A stretch of 64,000 bases of DNA from Glandiceps talaboti (GCF_964340395.1 NC_135564.1:797501-861500); one strand, 5' to 3'; shown: positions 45,041-56,953, counted from the stretch's first letter. Notes: generated from the letters alone by a model not told the origin. Numbers and translations are program-made.

Positions 45041-47829
45041 GCAGGCTTGTCTGTCTATTTACAAATCAGTAATACATCAAATACAGAAATTATGAATTAG
45101 TCATTAACCTTGCTACCCTGTATCATGGATAATACATAAATTACTGCATAGATATGTCATAAATTATACAAATTTGAATTGAGATTTAACATCACCCTAC
45201 ATCGTATAGTGATATGTTGATGTAAACATCTTTCCCTGAACTCCTAGCAGCTCTTGTATCATAAAATATATCTAACTGTGTAATGCTTTGAAACAAAGTA
45301 CACTTGATCTCGGTCCCATAGAACAGTTTCTATTGCGTGGAAATGGAGCTTTCAGCGTACTTAGATAGACCATAGACACTTATCCACTGTCTGGATAGAC
45401 CCAAACTAAAACTGTCCATGTTGGATGTGGTAGATGACGCAAGTGGGATCGATATAATCACCTGTCAATCAAGAACATTGTGATAAAGATATGTGGATTA
45501 TTTTGATTGGGTGTTTTATTTCGCAACATGTGTTTTTGTAAAGTTTATGTTAATTACCAGGTGCTACCAGGTGTAGCAGTGTAATACTAGTGAGTGTGGG
45601 TTATGTTACTGACTACTACTGCCACGTATGCTATTACAATCGGAATGTCTGTGAAGACGTCCATGTGGTGCAGGAGTTTTAGTATGTCTTATACAGTTTT
45701 TGTCGGAAGAACGGTTATTTCACGGAGAATCTGCCGTCGAATCGGGACCCAGTAGTGGTCTGTAAGGAGCCGTGGTTGTCCTGAAATTGCCGACGTACGG
45801 AGCCGAGTTATGTGACAGTCTCAGTGAGTATCGTAGTATATATTATTCTAGTTGTCTGAACTGTGTGTTTACTGCTATAGAAATTCATCCTGTGGATCTC
45901 CCGTGTATCATCATCGTGATTCCACGGACGCCCACTTCCACATCATGTATACTTCCCCTTTGTGAAGTAAAGGTAACGTCACGTGTCTAGTATTCGAACT
46001 TCAGAATACAGTTCATTTATACATGAATATAACATGTACGTGTACAGCACGGTTTGATAGAAAAATGGAGGAGCCATAGATCGAAAATTTAAATCCAGAA
46101 TCTTATGTGTTGCTACACTTGTGCTATTTCAGCGTGTATGGTGAAATCTTTGGTTTCATCAAATATAAACTGAAGTTCATCTCTTACATTTCCCACGAGG
46201 GTACAATTAATATCGTCGGTGATCTAAATCATATCATTAGTTTATTCAGATTGTGTAATATTAGACACAGTCTCCTTGTTATTGGATATATGTTTTCATC
46301 AAAAACCGTCAACATCCTAGAGTGCGAGAAATGTGAAGGCTAATGATGACGTAGTGAAGACAAATTGTCAATATCCAGAAAAGAACGTGCCGTATTAAGC
46401 AGATACGATGACCTGTAAACATCACATATGTTAGTATCACAGTCATGGATTATCGAATTAAAGATAACATAGATTATTTAAAAAAAAAAACAGAAGGAAA
46501 TACATTTATTCATTAGAAATAACATGTTACAATAACGTCATCTTGACGTCATTTTAATTTAATAATTAAAACCAAAGTGATTGTGACCAAAATTCTAGAA
46601 AACGTGAACTAAAATTGATTGCATGGTGCGGGCAATTAGATGATTGTTGTTCTTAGATTTTGAATTTCTCTGCTCGTTTGAAATTATCAGCCCATGTATT
46701 TACTATTGTTTCATCTTCATAATGTAATTTAGTGTATATTTGGGCTGAATTCGATTATATATTTTTTTTAAGATGCCTCTTTTAATTTCAATTTTATTCT
46801 CATAATATGGGACTTCTTATAAAATAAATATTTCTGATGAAATATTTAGTTTTTAAAATATACAGCATTTATTAATTCAACAGTTGGTTTCTTATAAACA
46901 GTCGTGAAAAACAAAAGGTAGGCGTAAAGGGGTTACAGAAGGGACAATGGGTTACTATGGGTCATCTGAGATTAATAGCCTTTTGGTACAGGTCGTCACG
47001 TGATGATGTGTCGTCAGATTGGACACGAAGTCAAATAATGATTACCAAAAATGGCGCCACAGGGATGATTTATATTGACCGTACGTGTACTCTTTACATC
47101 AAACATTAAACTATTTTACAAGAAAATTCAAGGACGGAATACAAGTATAGTCTCTATAGTGTTGTTGGTATTTTATTGTCGATTAGAATCTCATTTTGAC
47201 GTCATTGCCGGTCCAAGAGTAATATAATGCTTCTCATAATACATTCTTAGGACGTATTTGAAACTCTTTACTGTATCATAATTTGGTCTAAATAGCTATT
47301 CTAGGATAAAGTCAATTTTTTTTCTGAAATCATCCTCGTCTGTACTAGACTAAAATTAATGTAAACACACAGTTTATCAAAATAACTATAATCGCTTCGT
47401 TCCGAGTCACATTTTGACGATATCAAATGGTACTACTATATTTTAGACGATATTTAGCCAATATTCGAAACATATAATCGCTTCGTTCCGAGTCACATTT
47501 TGACGATATCAAATGGTACTACTATATTTTAGACGATATTTAGCCAATATTCGAAACATAAATACATAAATTGCTATTAACATACTGTTGAAATTCAGAT
47601 GGTTGTAAAACTTATGTTATCCTAACGTTATCAGTTGATGTATATTAATATAATTCTATAATATTTCAGACCAAATCACAAAGTGTGGCTCTTTCACATT
47701 ATATCTATCAGCAAAAGTACATCAATTCCACCCTAGATATTCTCTCTAACATCCCTTCTTCAGATAATATTCACTGGGATGTCTAAGGTTTAGATATTTG
47801 TGGTATTGTTATTCAGTCTTTTTAGTAGC
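45041..47829. other. Intergenic between CLASP and the first SLATT-like gene
   Basis: No gene is recognised. CpG becomes visibly more frequent from about 45.4 kb. A 72-codon plus-strand open frame at 45772-45990 and a 78-codon one at 46107-46343 have no recognisable product and no splice support that I can judge. An 86-bp duplication is listed separately. Confidence 0.55.
47387..47558. repeat. 86-bp direct tandem duplication
   Basis: Two copies of 86 bases, starting TATAATCGCTTCGTTCCGAG and ending CCAATATTCGAAACA, follow each other without visible differences. They lie about 270 bases beyond the 3' end of the first SLATT-like gene. Confidence 0.93.
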
Positions 47830-48408
47830 TTAGTCCTTCTCTTTGACAGCTTGCCATTTCTTGCCGAGTTGTTGATGAACAGTTGGAAATGTCCAGTCTT
47901 CACTTTTGATGTAATCTTCTTTCACTTTGGTCATATCACTAAGAAAGTTATTGTACTGTATTCTTAGTTGTTCCGTCGACTGGTCAGGATCCATTGCTGT
48001 CGTTCGCCCCCACACGTCAACTTTCTGTTCTAGTTCCTTCAACTTGCTGCCTGCTTTGCTGTGGTTTTCTTTTAGACTTTTTGGTGAGTGTTCAGAACTG
48101 TTCAGAACCACGAGAGACGATAAAATAACCGAGCTCACAGCTGATAAGAGAGCTAACGTGATATTTGTGTTGTTAGTTGAGTTCATATAGTCATTGAGAA
48201 CACTTCCAGCATTTAACGTACATACGGCTGCCATGGCAATGGATAGGTAGGTAAGCCATCGATCACGGCCACTGTATCGATCAGCACTGAGAAAATGTGA
48301 AATACTGTGAAAATGGAGAGAATAAGCCAGTCTTTCCGCCATACCGTGGAAATTTTCTCGTATCACCTGTGTTGATCCGTTTGGTACAGTTCTACCAGTT
48401 TCCGCCAT
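47830..48408 (-). CDS. SLATT-like two-helix membrane protein, copy A (192 aa)
   Basis: This is an uninterrupted frame without introns. Residues 1-22 are variable, and 23-50 hold MAERLAYSLHFHSISHFLSA DRYS. Helix 1 is about 51-71 (WLTYLSIAMAAVCTLNAGSVL region). The loop at 72-84 has three sequons (N76, N79, N82), and helix 2 is about 85-103. A conserved C-terminal half follows, with HSKAGSKLKELEQKVDVWGR and SEDWTFPTVHQQLGKKWQAV. Two close helices followed by an H-x3-G-x3-K-x-LE pattern resembles the SLATT/DUF4231 class of predicted pore-forming effectors, so I infer a small membrane protein with both ends in the cytosol. Paralogs are copies B, C and D. A single C-to-T change relative to copy B turns the Gln codon after KEKD into TAA and removes seven residues. 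The SLATT link is unverified. Confidence 0.85.
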   Translation of the reverse strand: MAETGRTVPNGSTQVIRENFHGMAERLAYSLHFHSISHFLSADRYSGRDRWLTYLSIAMAAVCTLNAGSVLNDYMNSTNNTNITLALLSAVSSVILSSLVVLNSSEHSPKSLKENHSKAGSKLKELEQKVDVWGRTTAMDPDQSTEQLRIQYNNFLSDMTKVKEDYIKSEDWTFPTVHQQLGKKWQAVKEKD

Positions 48409-48506
48409 GTTTGATGAAAATATCGTTATCGATCGGTCGTTGCAAAAAATGTATTCCGCGTCAGTTCGAGTCCCGTGTGATGCTACAGTAGGTTCTGACG
48501 ACGGGG

Positions 48507-48514
48507 CTTATATA
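48507..48514 (-). promoter_or_regulatory. TATA box for copy A
   Basis: TATATAAG on the minus strand lies 99 bases upstream of the copy A start codon. About 40 bases further upstream is a perfect palindrome GAATATTC (48553-48560) followed by GAT/CTG steps, a weak resemblance to a heat-shock element. This supports a short intronless transcript. Confidence 0.5.
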
Positions 48515-48649
48515 AGGAGACTCTTATCTATGCAGAAATCGCCAGAAATCTCGAATATTCTCGACAATGCAGGATATGCGTTGATAGTATTTCGTTGTGC
48601 GTACGCAAACCCGTGACCTTTGGCCCTAATCTCACCAATATTAACCTTT

Positions 48650-50498
48650 GAACAAATGACGTCTATAGTAAGTATTGAATCATTGGTGATGTTAGCAAAC
48701 ATTTATATTGTTTGACTAAGACATTTTTTTTATTTATTTGATAAAAATTCAACGTTGTTTTACAGGGCCGTGTGTCTATGTGTCACCTTCACTGTAGTCA
48801 TCATGAATAGTCAATATTTGGGAATATTTAGATAATGTATCAACGGTATTTAAAGTTTGCGCTTATAACATTTTGAGTCTTTGGAAGAATATTCAGTTGT
48901 ATAAAAACAATCCAAGAGTCAAACTGTCTTATACTAGTAAATATGTTGTCTGCCATTGTTGTAGAACAACCGATGTCCTGTATTCACGCTGTGTGTGATA
49001 ATTTGACAGGGTTCCATCTGTTAATCATAACTGGAATCAAACTGTTTTACATGAATGGTTTATTGATCAGTGTAAATATTGTGACCGTCGGTGACTTTTT
49101 ATACAAGCCAAGCCTCAAGATTCTCCAAATTTTATAAAGTACTTTCACCAGTAAAATGGTTGTCCATTATCATTTGTACTGTACACAAATTTACACAGTC
49201 CTATAGTTAGCCTCAATGGAATATGGGAGGGAACAGTTCAGATCGTTGTTAAAAAAATTCAAGTCTGATTTTGGATAATGTTACCGAAGTTGCAAGACTC
49301 CAATGCAAGGGTATAGGATTACAAAATCAGTGTTTCTGTAGCACTTTAGTTTATTTTATAAATCCACTACATCGTGCTACTACAGTCGACATTTTAAAAT
49401 TTAAGAAATACAAACTCAAATATAGACAATGTATATTTAAAAGACGTCATTGTATGTATGGCGTATACTAATGACAAGTGGCCAATCGACAAGACAGTTA
49501 CTACAAGGGCTTGGTTTGTACCTGTTATATCTCACTTCGTCCTCCTTAACTTCATATAATTATGATTTTACCTCAGGCACTACGTGCCCTTGAAAAATCT
49601 ACAATTTTATGGCTTATATATAATTAGTCGATCGCCATACTGATATGGATACTTTATGGGATCAAAAAATCACAATAATTTTATGTTGAACCGTCTTAGA
49701 TAATAATAATTGAGGATAGGGAAGGATTATAATCTGAAGCCACCTTATAGACAGAAGTACTGTAATGTGTTAATATATCTTGTACAAGTTGTGATACAAG
49801 CCATATAGTTCCTCTAAATGTTTTATATATCATCAGAAATGGACATAGTGCAATACACGTGGTTTATGTTGTACCTATACACTGCTATAGTGGTTAGACT
49901 GTAGAAATGTCATTCAGGCAGAAATGATACAGCCAGGTCAAAGGTGACTGCAAACTGGACACAAGGGCATTCGTCACCGGACATGACTTCACGATATTAC
50001 AACATACCAATCGAGTATTCGCAAAGACAAATTAATGGTATATTTAATATTATTAAAATATTTTATTAATTCCTATGAGCTATTATACATTTAGAATTCG
50101 ATAATAATAGCTTTGACTGTCAATTTATTATTACAAGATATCGATTTTTTTCAAAACGTCACAGTCATATAAATAATGTATGACACATGAGTTTGTTCAG
50201 AGTAAAAACGTTCAAATTAGACGACTTTTAGACAACTTTCAAAGTATAAAAATCTACAGTTATACCAGAAATGCCCGTTAATTACTGAAATTTCGCTTTT
50301 AACAAATTCTTTACAAATAAATTGTAAATTTATGACACCATAGTGTAATATTTATGCGGTTATGCGCAGAACCTTCTTTCGGCTATACTCGGAAACTGCT
50401 TTCGGATTTACTCGGAAACTTCTATACAATCCACAAGAATCACATTCCTTTACAGTTATCATTAAAAGTAATTAAATAACAAATAAATAACATCAAAG
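48650..50498. other. Intergenic between copies A and B
   Basis: No gene is recognised. The short plus-strand open frames at 48943-49137 and 49271-49471 lack any recognisable domain. A small palindrome, GGCACTACGTGCC, lies at 49576-49588. Confidence 0.55.
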
Positions 50499-51098
50499 TT
50501 ATTCGCTCTTTTTAGTAGCTTGGTCCTTCTCTTTGACAGCTTGCCATTTCTTGCCGAGTTGTTGATGAACAGTTGGAAATGTCCAGTCTTCACTTTTGAT
50601 GTAATCTTCTTTCACTTTGGTCATATCACTAAGAAAGTCATTGTACTTCATTCTTAGTTGTTCCGTCGACTGGTCAGGATCCATCGCTGTCGTTCGCCCC
50701 CACACGTCAACTTTCTGTTCTAGTTCCTTCAACTTGCTGCCTGCTTTGCTGTGTTGTTCTTTTAGACTCTTTGGTGAATGTTCGGAGCTGTTCAGAACCA
50801 CGAGAGACGATAAAATAACCGAGCTCACAGCTGATAAGAGAGCTAACGTGATATTTGTGTTGTTAGTTGAGTTCATATAGTCATTGAGAACACTTCCAGC
50901 ATTTAACGTACATACGGCTGCCATGGCAATGGATAGGTAGGTAAGCCATCGATCACGGCCACTGTATCGATCAGCACTGAGGAAATGTGAAATACTGTGA
51001 AAATGGAGAGAATAAGCCAGTCTTTCCGCCATATCATGGAAGTTTTCTTTTATCATCTGTGCTGTGCCATTTGGTAAAGTATTACGTTCTTCAGCCAT
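50499..51098 (-). CDS. SLATT-like two-helix membrane protein, copy B (199 aa)
   Basis: Copy B is nearly identical to copy A from residue 18 to KEKD and continues QATKKSE before the stop. I chose the ATG at 51098 (MAEERNTLPNGTAQMIKENF) because it aligns with the copy A start. An in-frame ATG at 51179 would add 27 residues unlike any paralog. The two helices, the three-sequon loop and the C-terminal block are all intact. I see no clear TATA box; CATAAAG about 110 bases upstream is a weak candidate. No intron is needed. Role as for copy A, inferred only. Confidence 0.86.
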   Translation of the reverse strand: MAEERNTLPNGTAQMIKENFHDMAERLAYSLHFHSISHFLSADRYSGRDRWLTYLSIAMAAVCTLNAGSVLNDYMNSTNNTNITLALLSAVSSVILSSLVVLNSSEHSPKSLKEQHSKAGSKLKELEQKVDVWGRTTAMDPDQSTEQLRMKYNDFLSDMTKVKEDYIKSEDWTFPTVHQQLGKKWQAVKEKDQATKKSE

Positions 51099-51372
51099 AT
51101 TGAGAACCACGGTAGACGTACTGGGCTGTTGACCAGAGAGCAGAAAAGCTACAAGACGACAGTCGAGCCACAATTGCAAATATTACTTCTCCCACAGTTT
51201 CGTCTTTGCCTTTATGACATTTGTCCGCCCACAACAAATTACAAGACGTGGTGGAGTTCAGGGCCTTGCCCAGGTCAAGAATTTCCAGACCAAGAATGGG
51301 TTTGTCCATGCTATAAGAGCCTACTTTACACTCATGGTAATCCCCGGAAGTGTAATCATTTTCATTTTCCAT
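51091..51372 (-). other. Open frame overlapping the start of copy B (93 codons)
   Basis: This minus-strand frame encodes MENENDYTSGDYHECKVGSY and so on, and ends YRGSQYG with a stop overlapping the copy B start (ATGGCTGA). I do not recognise it. It may be a remnant of an unrelated coding sequence, an upstream ORF, or chance. Confidence 0.25.
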
Positions 51373-51379
51373 TCGTCAG

Positions 51380-54300
51380 GGTTGTGAAGCAAAAAAATAA
51401 TAATGTGCTTGATTTGGAAAGGTATTTTACGTGTATAAAGAAATGAAGAACATGGTTATTACCGCCGATGTCATTGAAATGTGGTATAACTACGTGTATA
51501 AGCAATGTAAAAATATTAATTACAATTTTTTTTGCGAAAATTTTTCATTTCTTTGTTTTGAAACTTGTATTTGAAATATTTTGAAATCGTTCAGCATTGG
51601 TAAGCTTATAGGTATGTGGACTTTGTCGATGGGAGCGGGAAGACCCTGTAATGTTCGAGATAACGTAAACCTTGACCCAGGCTTAAAGGCCGGTATTGAT
51701 GAGTTGATTGGCAAATTGGTAACTGGTCACGTTAATCGTGACTGCATTCTCGCAAGTCAGGCCACATATTTCTGTTGAAGCAATCTCTTGGCGGTGTGTC
51801 TTTGACGGTACCGTAAAAGAGACTGTGGTTTACGACGATGTCGTGACTGTTATCAGAGTATCTTGGGTATGGCCAAAGTTGTCCGCGAGATTCGGATGGT
51901 ATAACTACAGACAAGGAGACAAAGTTTCCTGCTCTGCGTAATAAGTAACACACTGCGTCGTACAAATATTTTGTGTTATACAGACTTTTGTAATCATAGC
52001 ATAGTACAAGTAGTGTGAGGAGTTCGTGTATATTTTGTACAGTATAGTAGACCAGAGTCCCGCTACGATACTATGATATATAGGCGGGCTGTTAGTTCGT
52101 CTAGTATGTATTGATTTCGAATTCTTATATGGGTTGCTTTATCGATGCCACCTTGTTATTCGTATTTCGGATTTTGTGATCAGTCGTTTACATGAATCAT
52201 TATAGGTAAACTATCGTGACGTAAAAAATATTGGTATTTTGACAGAATCGTTATCCGTTTAAAACATAACACGAATTACAAACAACCTATAACATACTAT
52301 CGATCTGGTCATATTCTTTAAATCTTATAAAGATATATATTAGTTTTATTTGAAGCTGAGTGCACTTTAAATTTAAAGCGGTATAACATTAGAAAAAAAT
52401 ATTTCCATTTAAAATGTGTCGTTCAGAGTAATCTTAGGCTAGATGATACGAGAAATTCAAACAGCACATCTTGTGACTGGTGAGGAAGACAATGTATAGT
52501 GTAACGTGGTGACGTCATAGGACACTTAATAGTACAGTAGTTGGAGGATCTACATTGTCAGCAAAATTTGAGTATGTCGTAATATAATCTACGGTATTTC
52601 ACAATGCTATTCTTTATAGAAGGAGACACCGTGGAGGTAGAAACGCACCTAGCACCTCAATGGAGACATTGCATGAAGTATTTTATTTTTACGTCATACC
52701 GGATATCACGTGACAGATAAACCACGTTTCTTCCTACGATTTGCTGTGACACTGGACTAGAGTCCAATTAGATAAAAACCGTGTGTATGAAATTAATGTA
52801 CAATCTTTTGCCATCGCAGAAAATCACCGTCGGTGAGATAAAATGCATATCACGTCAAAATGTACGATTCTGGGTACAATATAGCTGTATCATATTTATC
52901 ATGATTGCTTGGTTTCAAATAGTCTATATAGTATTCTACTTTATTTGTATCTTTTCTCAATCAAAAATCACAGGGACTGGATATTTTATCGGCGATCTTA
53001 CGAATCAAAGTTTAATAATCTCCATAAATATTACGAGTGTCATGATTGTTATGTATACGTAATAAGGAGCTGAAATAACCATTCATATGACGAAAATGGT
53101 TAATACGTTTTTATTTGGCAGACCAGAAGAGTTTTGAGAAGAGTTTGTCCACTGATAGCTGTGGTGTATGTCTGTATTGAACTAGATACACGTCAGATGA
53201 TCTCATATCTCAAATTAGAAATTTGGTCAAGACGGTACACAAATCTAACATAATATAGCTTTTTGAATTTTGTGGTCCATGCAAGTCAATTCACATTTAC
53301 TTTTAGTAAAGTAAATGAATAACTTTAAGATGTACACCGCCATTGTATTTCAGTTGTGACCATACATTGATTGATTCACAAGTGGTCAGACGAATTTCGC
53401 AACCACTGAGCTGGAATGTTGGAGAATTTATCATGTTTTATATCGGTTGTCTCTTTACTTGGTGTAAGGCCGATGATATATGCCCCACCACAAACATCTT
53501 TCGTTTTATCACTGGGGAAGGTTGGTCTAGGTATGTGCAAGGCGAGGTCTTATATGTGTTGGGCACATTTTCGTTTGTAAAATATGCGAGTCTGGTGTCA
53601 CAACATATCCAATGAATACATGTAGTACGGTTGATAATCTACTTCAACATTACTGTTGGTGAGTTATGTGAAGTAAAGTCATACGACCTTCCCTATCTCA
53701 ATGAATACATAATAAATCACATAGATTTACCGTGTCGATACTGTACGACAGACAGATAACAGTACTGGATACATCAAATGAAGAAGTCGAGTTGTTTTCA
53801 AAGACGGAGAATTGTTTAGCCCAAAAACATAGTTGTCCCGATTTCACAACCCTAGTACATAGTTTCTATCTGTCGGCCTATGTATAAAACTACTAGATAA
53901 AAGACGTGCAAACGTCCAAAACAATCTGATATACTACATATAAAAATGGGATAACGCGTAAAATACTAAAACAAATTACTAGTAATATCGACTCTATTTT
54001 TGGAAAGTATGTAATTAGAAACACCTAAATGTGTTTTACATGTATATTCACCTGTTTGGTAATATGTCAAATAAATTGGGTTTTATCACAGATAACGGAA
54101 GAATGTCTTCAGTGAGTTTGCTCATTTGGAAGGGAACCAGATCAAAGTATACTTGCGTAGTGAAATTTACAATGACAAGAGAGGGTGAAAGTATTCAACG
54201 CTTTCAATTTCGACTTGCCAACTTTGGTCGTCAATGGAATTCTCTCGACGTACGCGTGTTCACATTCGTAACCATGCGATCCGCCACCCCAACCGCTAAC

Positions 54301-54660
54301 CGTGACGGTCGGGTTTTTGGCCCTACATCAAATTTTGTCTTGAACAATTGTCGTATGCCTAATGTTAAGAAGCATAACATCGATTGTCAGAACGCATGAT
54401 ATTTCTCAATTATTTGATGATGTATGCAGTGTGACAAATACACCAGGCTGCATGTGTGGGTGGGTGGGTGGAAGAACGGCACTCCCGATCCCAAGTCCTG
54501 TAGATTTGCATATGTCGATTAGGAACGGGGACGACAATGACAGGTGTGGCCGTAGAATGATGACCTCCAAATAGTAACGTTATCAATCTGACAATCATCT
54601 GCAGTCATAATTCACTTCACTTCATGTAGGTATGGTGCTTTGAAATACAAATTAAACAAA
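51380..54660. other. Intergenic between copies B and C, first part
   Basis: It is CpG-containing sequence with no recognised gene. Open frames at 51581-51778, 52781-53062 and 53343-53615 (plus strand) show no domain. A 122-codon frame at 54031-54399 is listed separately. Confidence 0.5.
54031..54399 (+). other. Unidentified open frame of 122 codons
   Basis: It is one of the longest non-repetitive plus-strand frames outside recognised genes. It contains TREGESIQRFQFRLANFGRQ WNSLDVRVF, which looks compositionally like real protein. I recognise no family, transmembrane segment or signal peptide. It may be an exon of an unknown gene, a transposon remnant or chance. Confidence 0.25.
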
Positions 54661-54674
54661 ACGTAACCCATTTA

Positions 54675-54804
54675 TGTATGTATGTATGTATGTATGTATG
54701 TATGTATGTATGTATGTATGTATGTATGTATGTATGTATGTATGTATGTATGTATGTATGTATGTATGTATGTATGTATGTATGTATGTATCTGTGTTTG
54801 TTTG

Positions 54805-54843
<39 letters not shown>

Positions 54844-54939
54844 GTCTGTCTGTCTGTGTGTGTCTGTCTGTCTGTGTCTGTCTGTCTCTCGCCCTGTCTC
54901 TGTCGCTGTGTCTATCTGTCTGTCTATTTCTGTCTCTCG

Positions 54940-54999
<60 letters not shown>

Positions 55000-55008
55000 T
55001 TCTCTGTC

Positions 55009-55045
<37 letters not shown>

Positions 55046-55072
55046 ATGTCTGTCTGTCTGTCTCACTTTCTC

Positions 55073-55166
<94 letters not shown>
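54675..55166. repeat. TATG / TCTG / TC compound microsatellite
   Basis: About 29 TATG units pass into TCTG tracts with TG and TC interruptions, and then about 48 TC units. The open frames here on both strands are artefacts. Confidence 0.96.
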
Positions 55167-55189
55167 ATAGCGACTAGCGACAAGTATGT

Positions 55190-56227
55190 GCATTAATCTT
55201 AGTAAATGTATTCAAGTGCGTTGCCAAAGCAGTATAATGTTTGAAGGAAAAAAATTAAAGTATACCTCGGCCTATTGTAACAATCAGTCACTGGCCGTTA
55301 ATACCGTCCGTGATATAACTGTAAACTTATATGAGAGCATTTCACTGTTTGGTTAAAAGAATACCAAAAGTTACAAGTCAGAAAATGATACCGAAATATT
55401 ACTGTAGTAAGAGTTAAAAGTTCAGAAAGAGAAAAAAGTGTCATTCTTTGCTGCTTTTGAGTGTGTGATTAAAATGGTGTTATAAAACATTGACTGTTAT
55501 ATATCGGTGGGTAGAACATGAAGCTTTTCACAAGATTAGTTTTGATTGGTTAAGATGCGTTATTGGTGGTGATTATGACAATAAGGAAATATTATACATG
55601 CTTTCCGATCAATTGGACCATTCCAATGTTTTACATAATCCTTTATCAAATGTGTTTACTATATTCTAAATCATGGTGTACTCTCAATCTAATTACCATG
55701 TTTTCATTCATGCTTTGTGACGTGAAAATATTCAAAGACATCATTCAGTGAAAAATAAACGATGTAATTATTGGGTAGTTTAGCATTTAAGTCACGACTT
55801 CCATCTTATAAATCTTACTGATTCTTATGTCCGTTTGTATACTCGTAATGCTAACTTTTGATCCGACGTGTAGATTTACGTAGAGCTACTTTACACTACT
55901 GGATTTCAATCTTTGAATAGTGGTGATCAATAAAATCTATATAACTTTTTGACAAGGAAAGAGATTAATTGTTTAAATGATTTTTCACTTTAAAGATAGT
56001 TTTTAAAGATTTCTATGTTGTTGTTTTAAAAAATGCATTGCTGTAATAATACATATGATCATGCACTAATCTTGAAAACACTGTGTAGATCTATGCAATA
56101 TGACTAATTGTAAAACTAATCCAAAATTCGTTACTGTGTCCATATCAACAGAAAAATTACTGAAGAGACAGTCCTTTTACTGTTATGCGTCAACAGAGTA
56201 TTACTTTCTTACAGTTCTCTTGTAAGC
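55190..56227. other. Intergenic beyond the 3' end of copy C
   Basis: I see no gene, repeat or RNA. One 62-codon plus-strand open frame (55563-55751) has no recognisable product. Confidence 0.6.
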
Positions 56228-56830
56228 TTACTGTTCTTTCTTGATTTGGTCCTTCTCTTTGACAGCTTTCCATTTCTTGCCGAGTTGTTGATGAACAGTT
56301 GGAAATGTCCAGTCTTCACTTTTGATGTAATCTTCTTTCACTTTGGTCATATCACTAAGAAAGTCATTGTACTTCATTCTTAGTTGTTCCGTCGACTGGT
56401 CAGGATCCATCGCTGTCGTTCGCCCCCACACGTCAACTTTCTGTTCTAGTTCCTTCAACTTGCTGCCTGCTTTGCTGTGTTGTTCTTTTAGACTTTTTGG
56501 TGAGTGTTCGGAGCTGTTCAGAACCACGAGAGACGATAAAATAACCGAGCTCACAGCTGATAAGAGAGCTAACGTGATATTTGTGTTGTTAGTTGAGTTC
56601 ATGTAGTCATTGAGAACACTTCCAGCATTTAACGTACATACGGCTGCCATGGCAATGGATAGGTAGGTAAGCCATCGATCACGGATACTGTATCGGTCAG
56701 CGCTGAGAAAATGTGAAATACTGTGAAAATGGAGAGAATAAGCTAATCTTTCCGCCATATCGTGGAAATTTTCTCTTATCAAGTGTGCCGAGTCTGCCAT
56801 AGTTACTTCTTGTGGTGTGTTTCCGTCCAT
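56228..56830 (-). CDS. SLATT-like two-helix membrane protein, copy C (200 aa)
   Basis: Copy C differs from B in its first 15 residues (MDGNTPQEVTMADSAHLIRE) and in its tail (KEKDQIKKEQ), but is almost identical from ENFHDMAERL to the WKAV segment, including silent positions. RYSIRDRW replaces RYSGRDRW of A and B. The start could also be the internal Met11 at 56800. Helix 1 is about 52-72, the loop has three sequons, and helix 2 is about 86-104. A TATA box lies upstream, and the minus strand reads ATTTTAG shortly before the ATG, so a 5' UTR intron is possible but not required. Role inferred as for copy A. Confidence 0.86.
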   Translation of the reverse strand: MDGNTPQEVTMADSAHLIRENFHDMAERLAYSLHFHSISHFLSADRYSIRDRWLTYLSIAMAAVCTLNAGSVLNDYMNSTNNTNITLALLSAVSSVILSSLVVLNSSEHSPKSLKEQHSKAGSKLKELEQKVDVWGRTTAMDPDQSTEQLRMKYNDFLSDMTKVKEDYIKSEDWTFPTVHQQLGKKWKAVKEKDQIKKEQ

Positions 56831-56953
56831 CTCGATACTAAAATATGAAGATATTGAGATTTTAACTGAATGTTTAACACAGACAGGGTGTTTCAGTCAC
56901 GTCACCGTTAACGTCAGCTTCAGATTGTGTCTGTACGCAGTTCTTTTTTGACA

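Noticed and set aside
47927-48190. 87-codon plus-strand frame also present at 50617-50880 and 56343-56606
   Set aside because: It is antisense to copies A-C and is conserved only because the sense strand is conserved.
48461-48475. GTTCGAGTCCCG resembling a tRNA B box
   Set aside because: No A box, acceptor stem or cloverleaf can be built around it.
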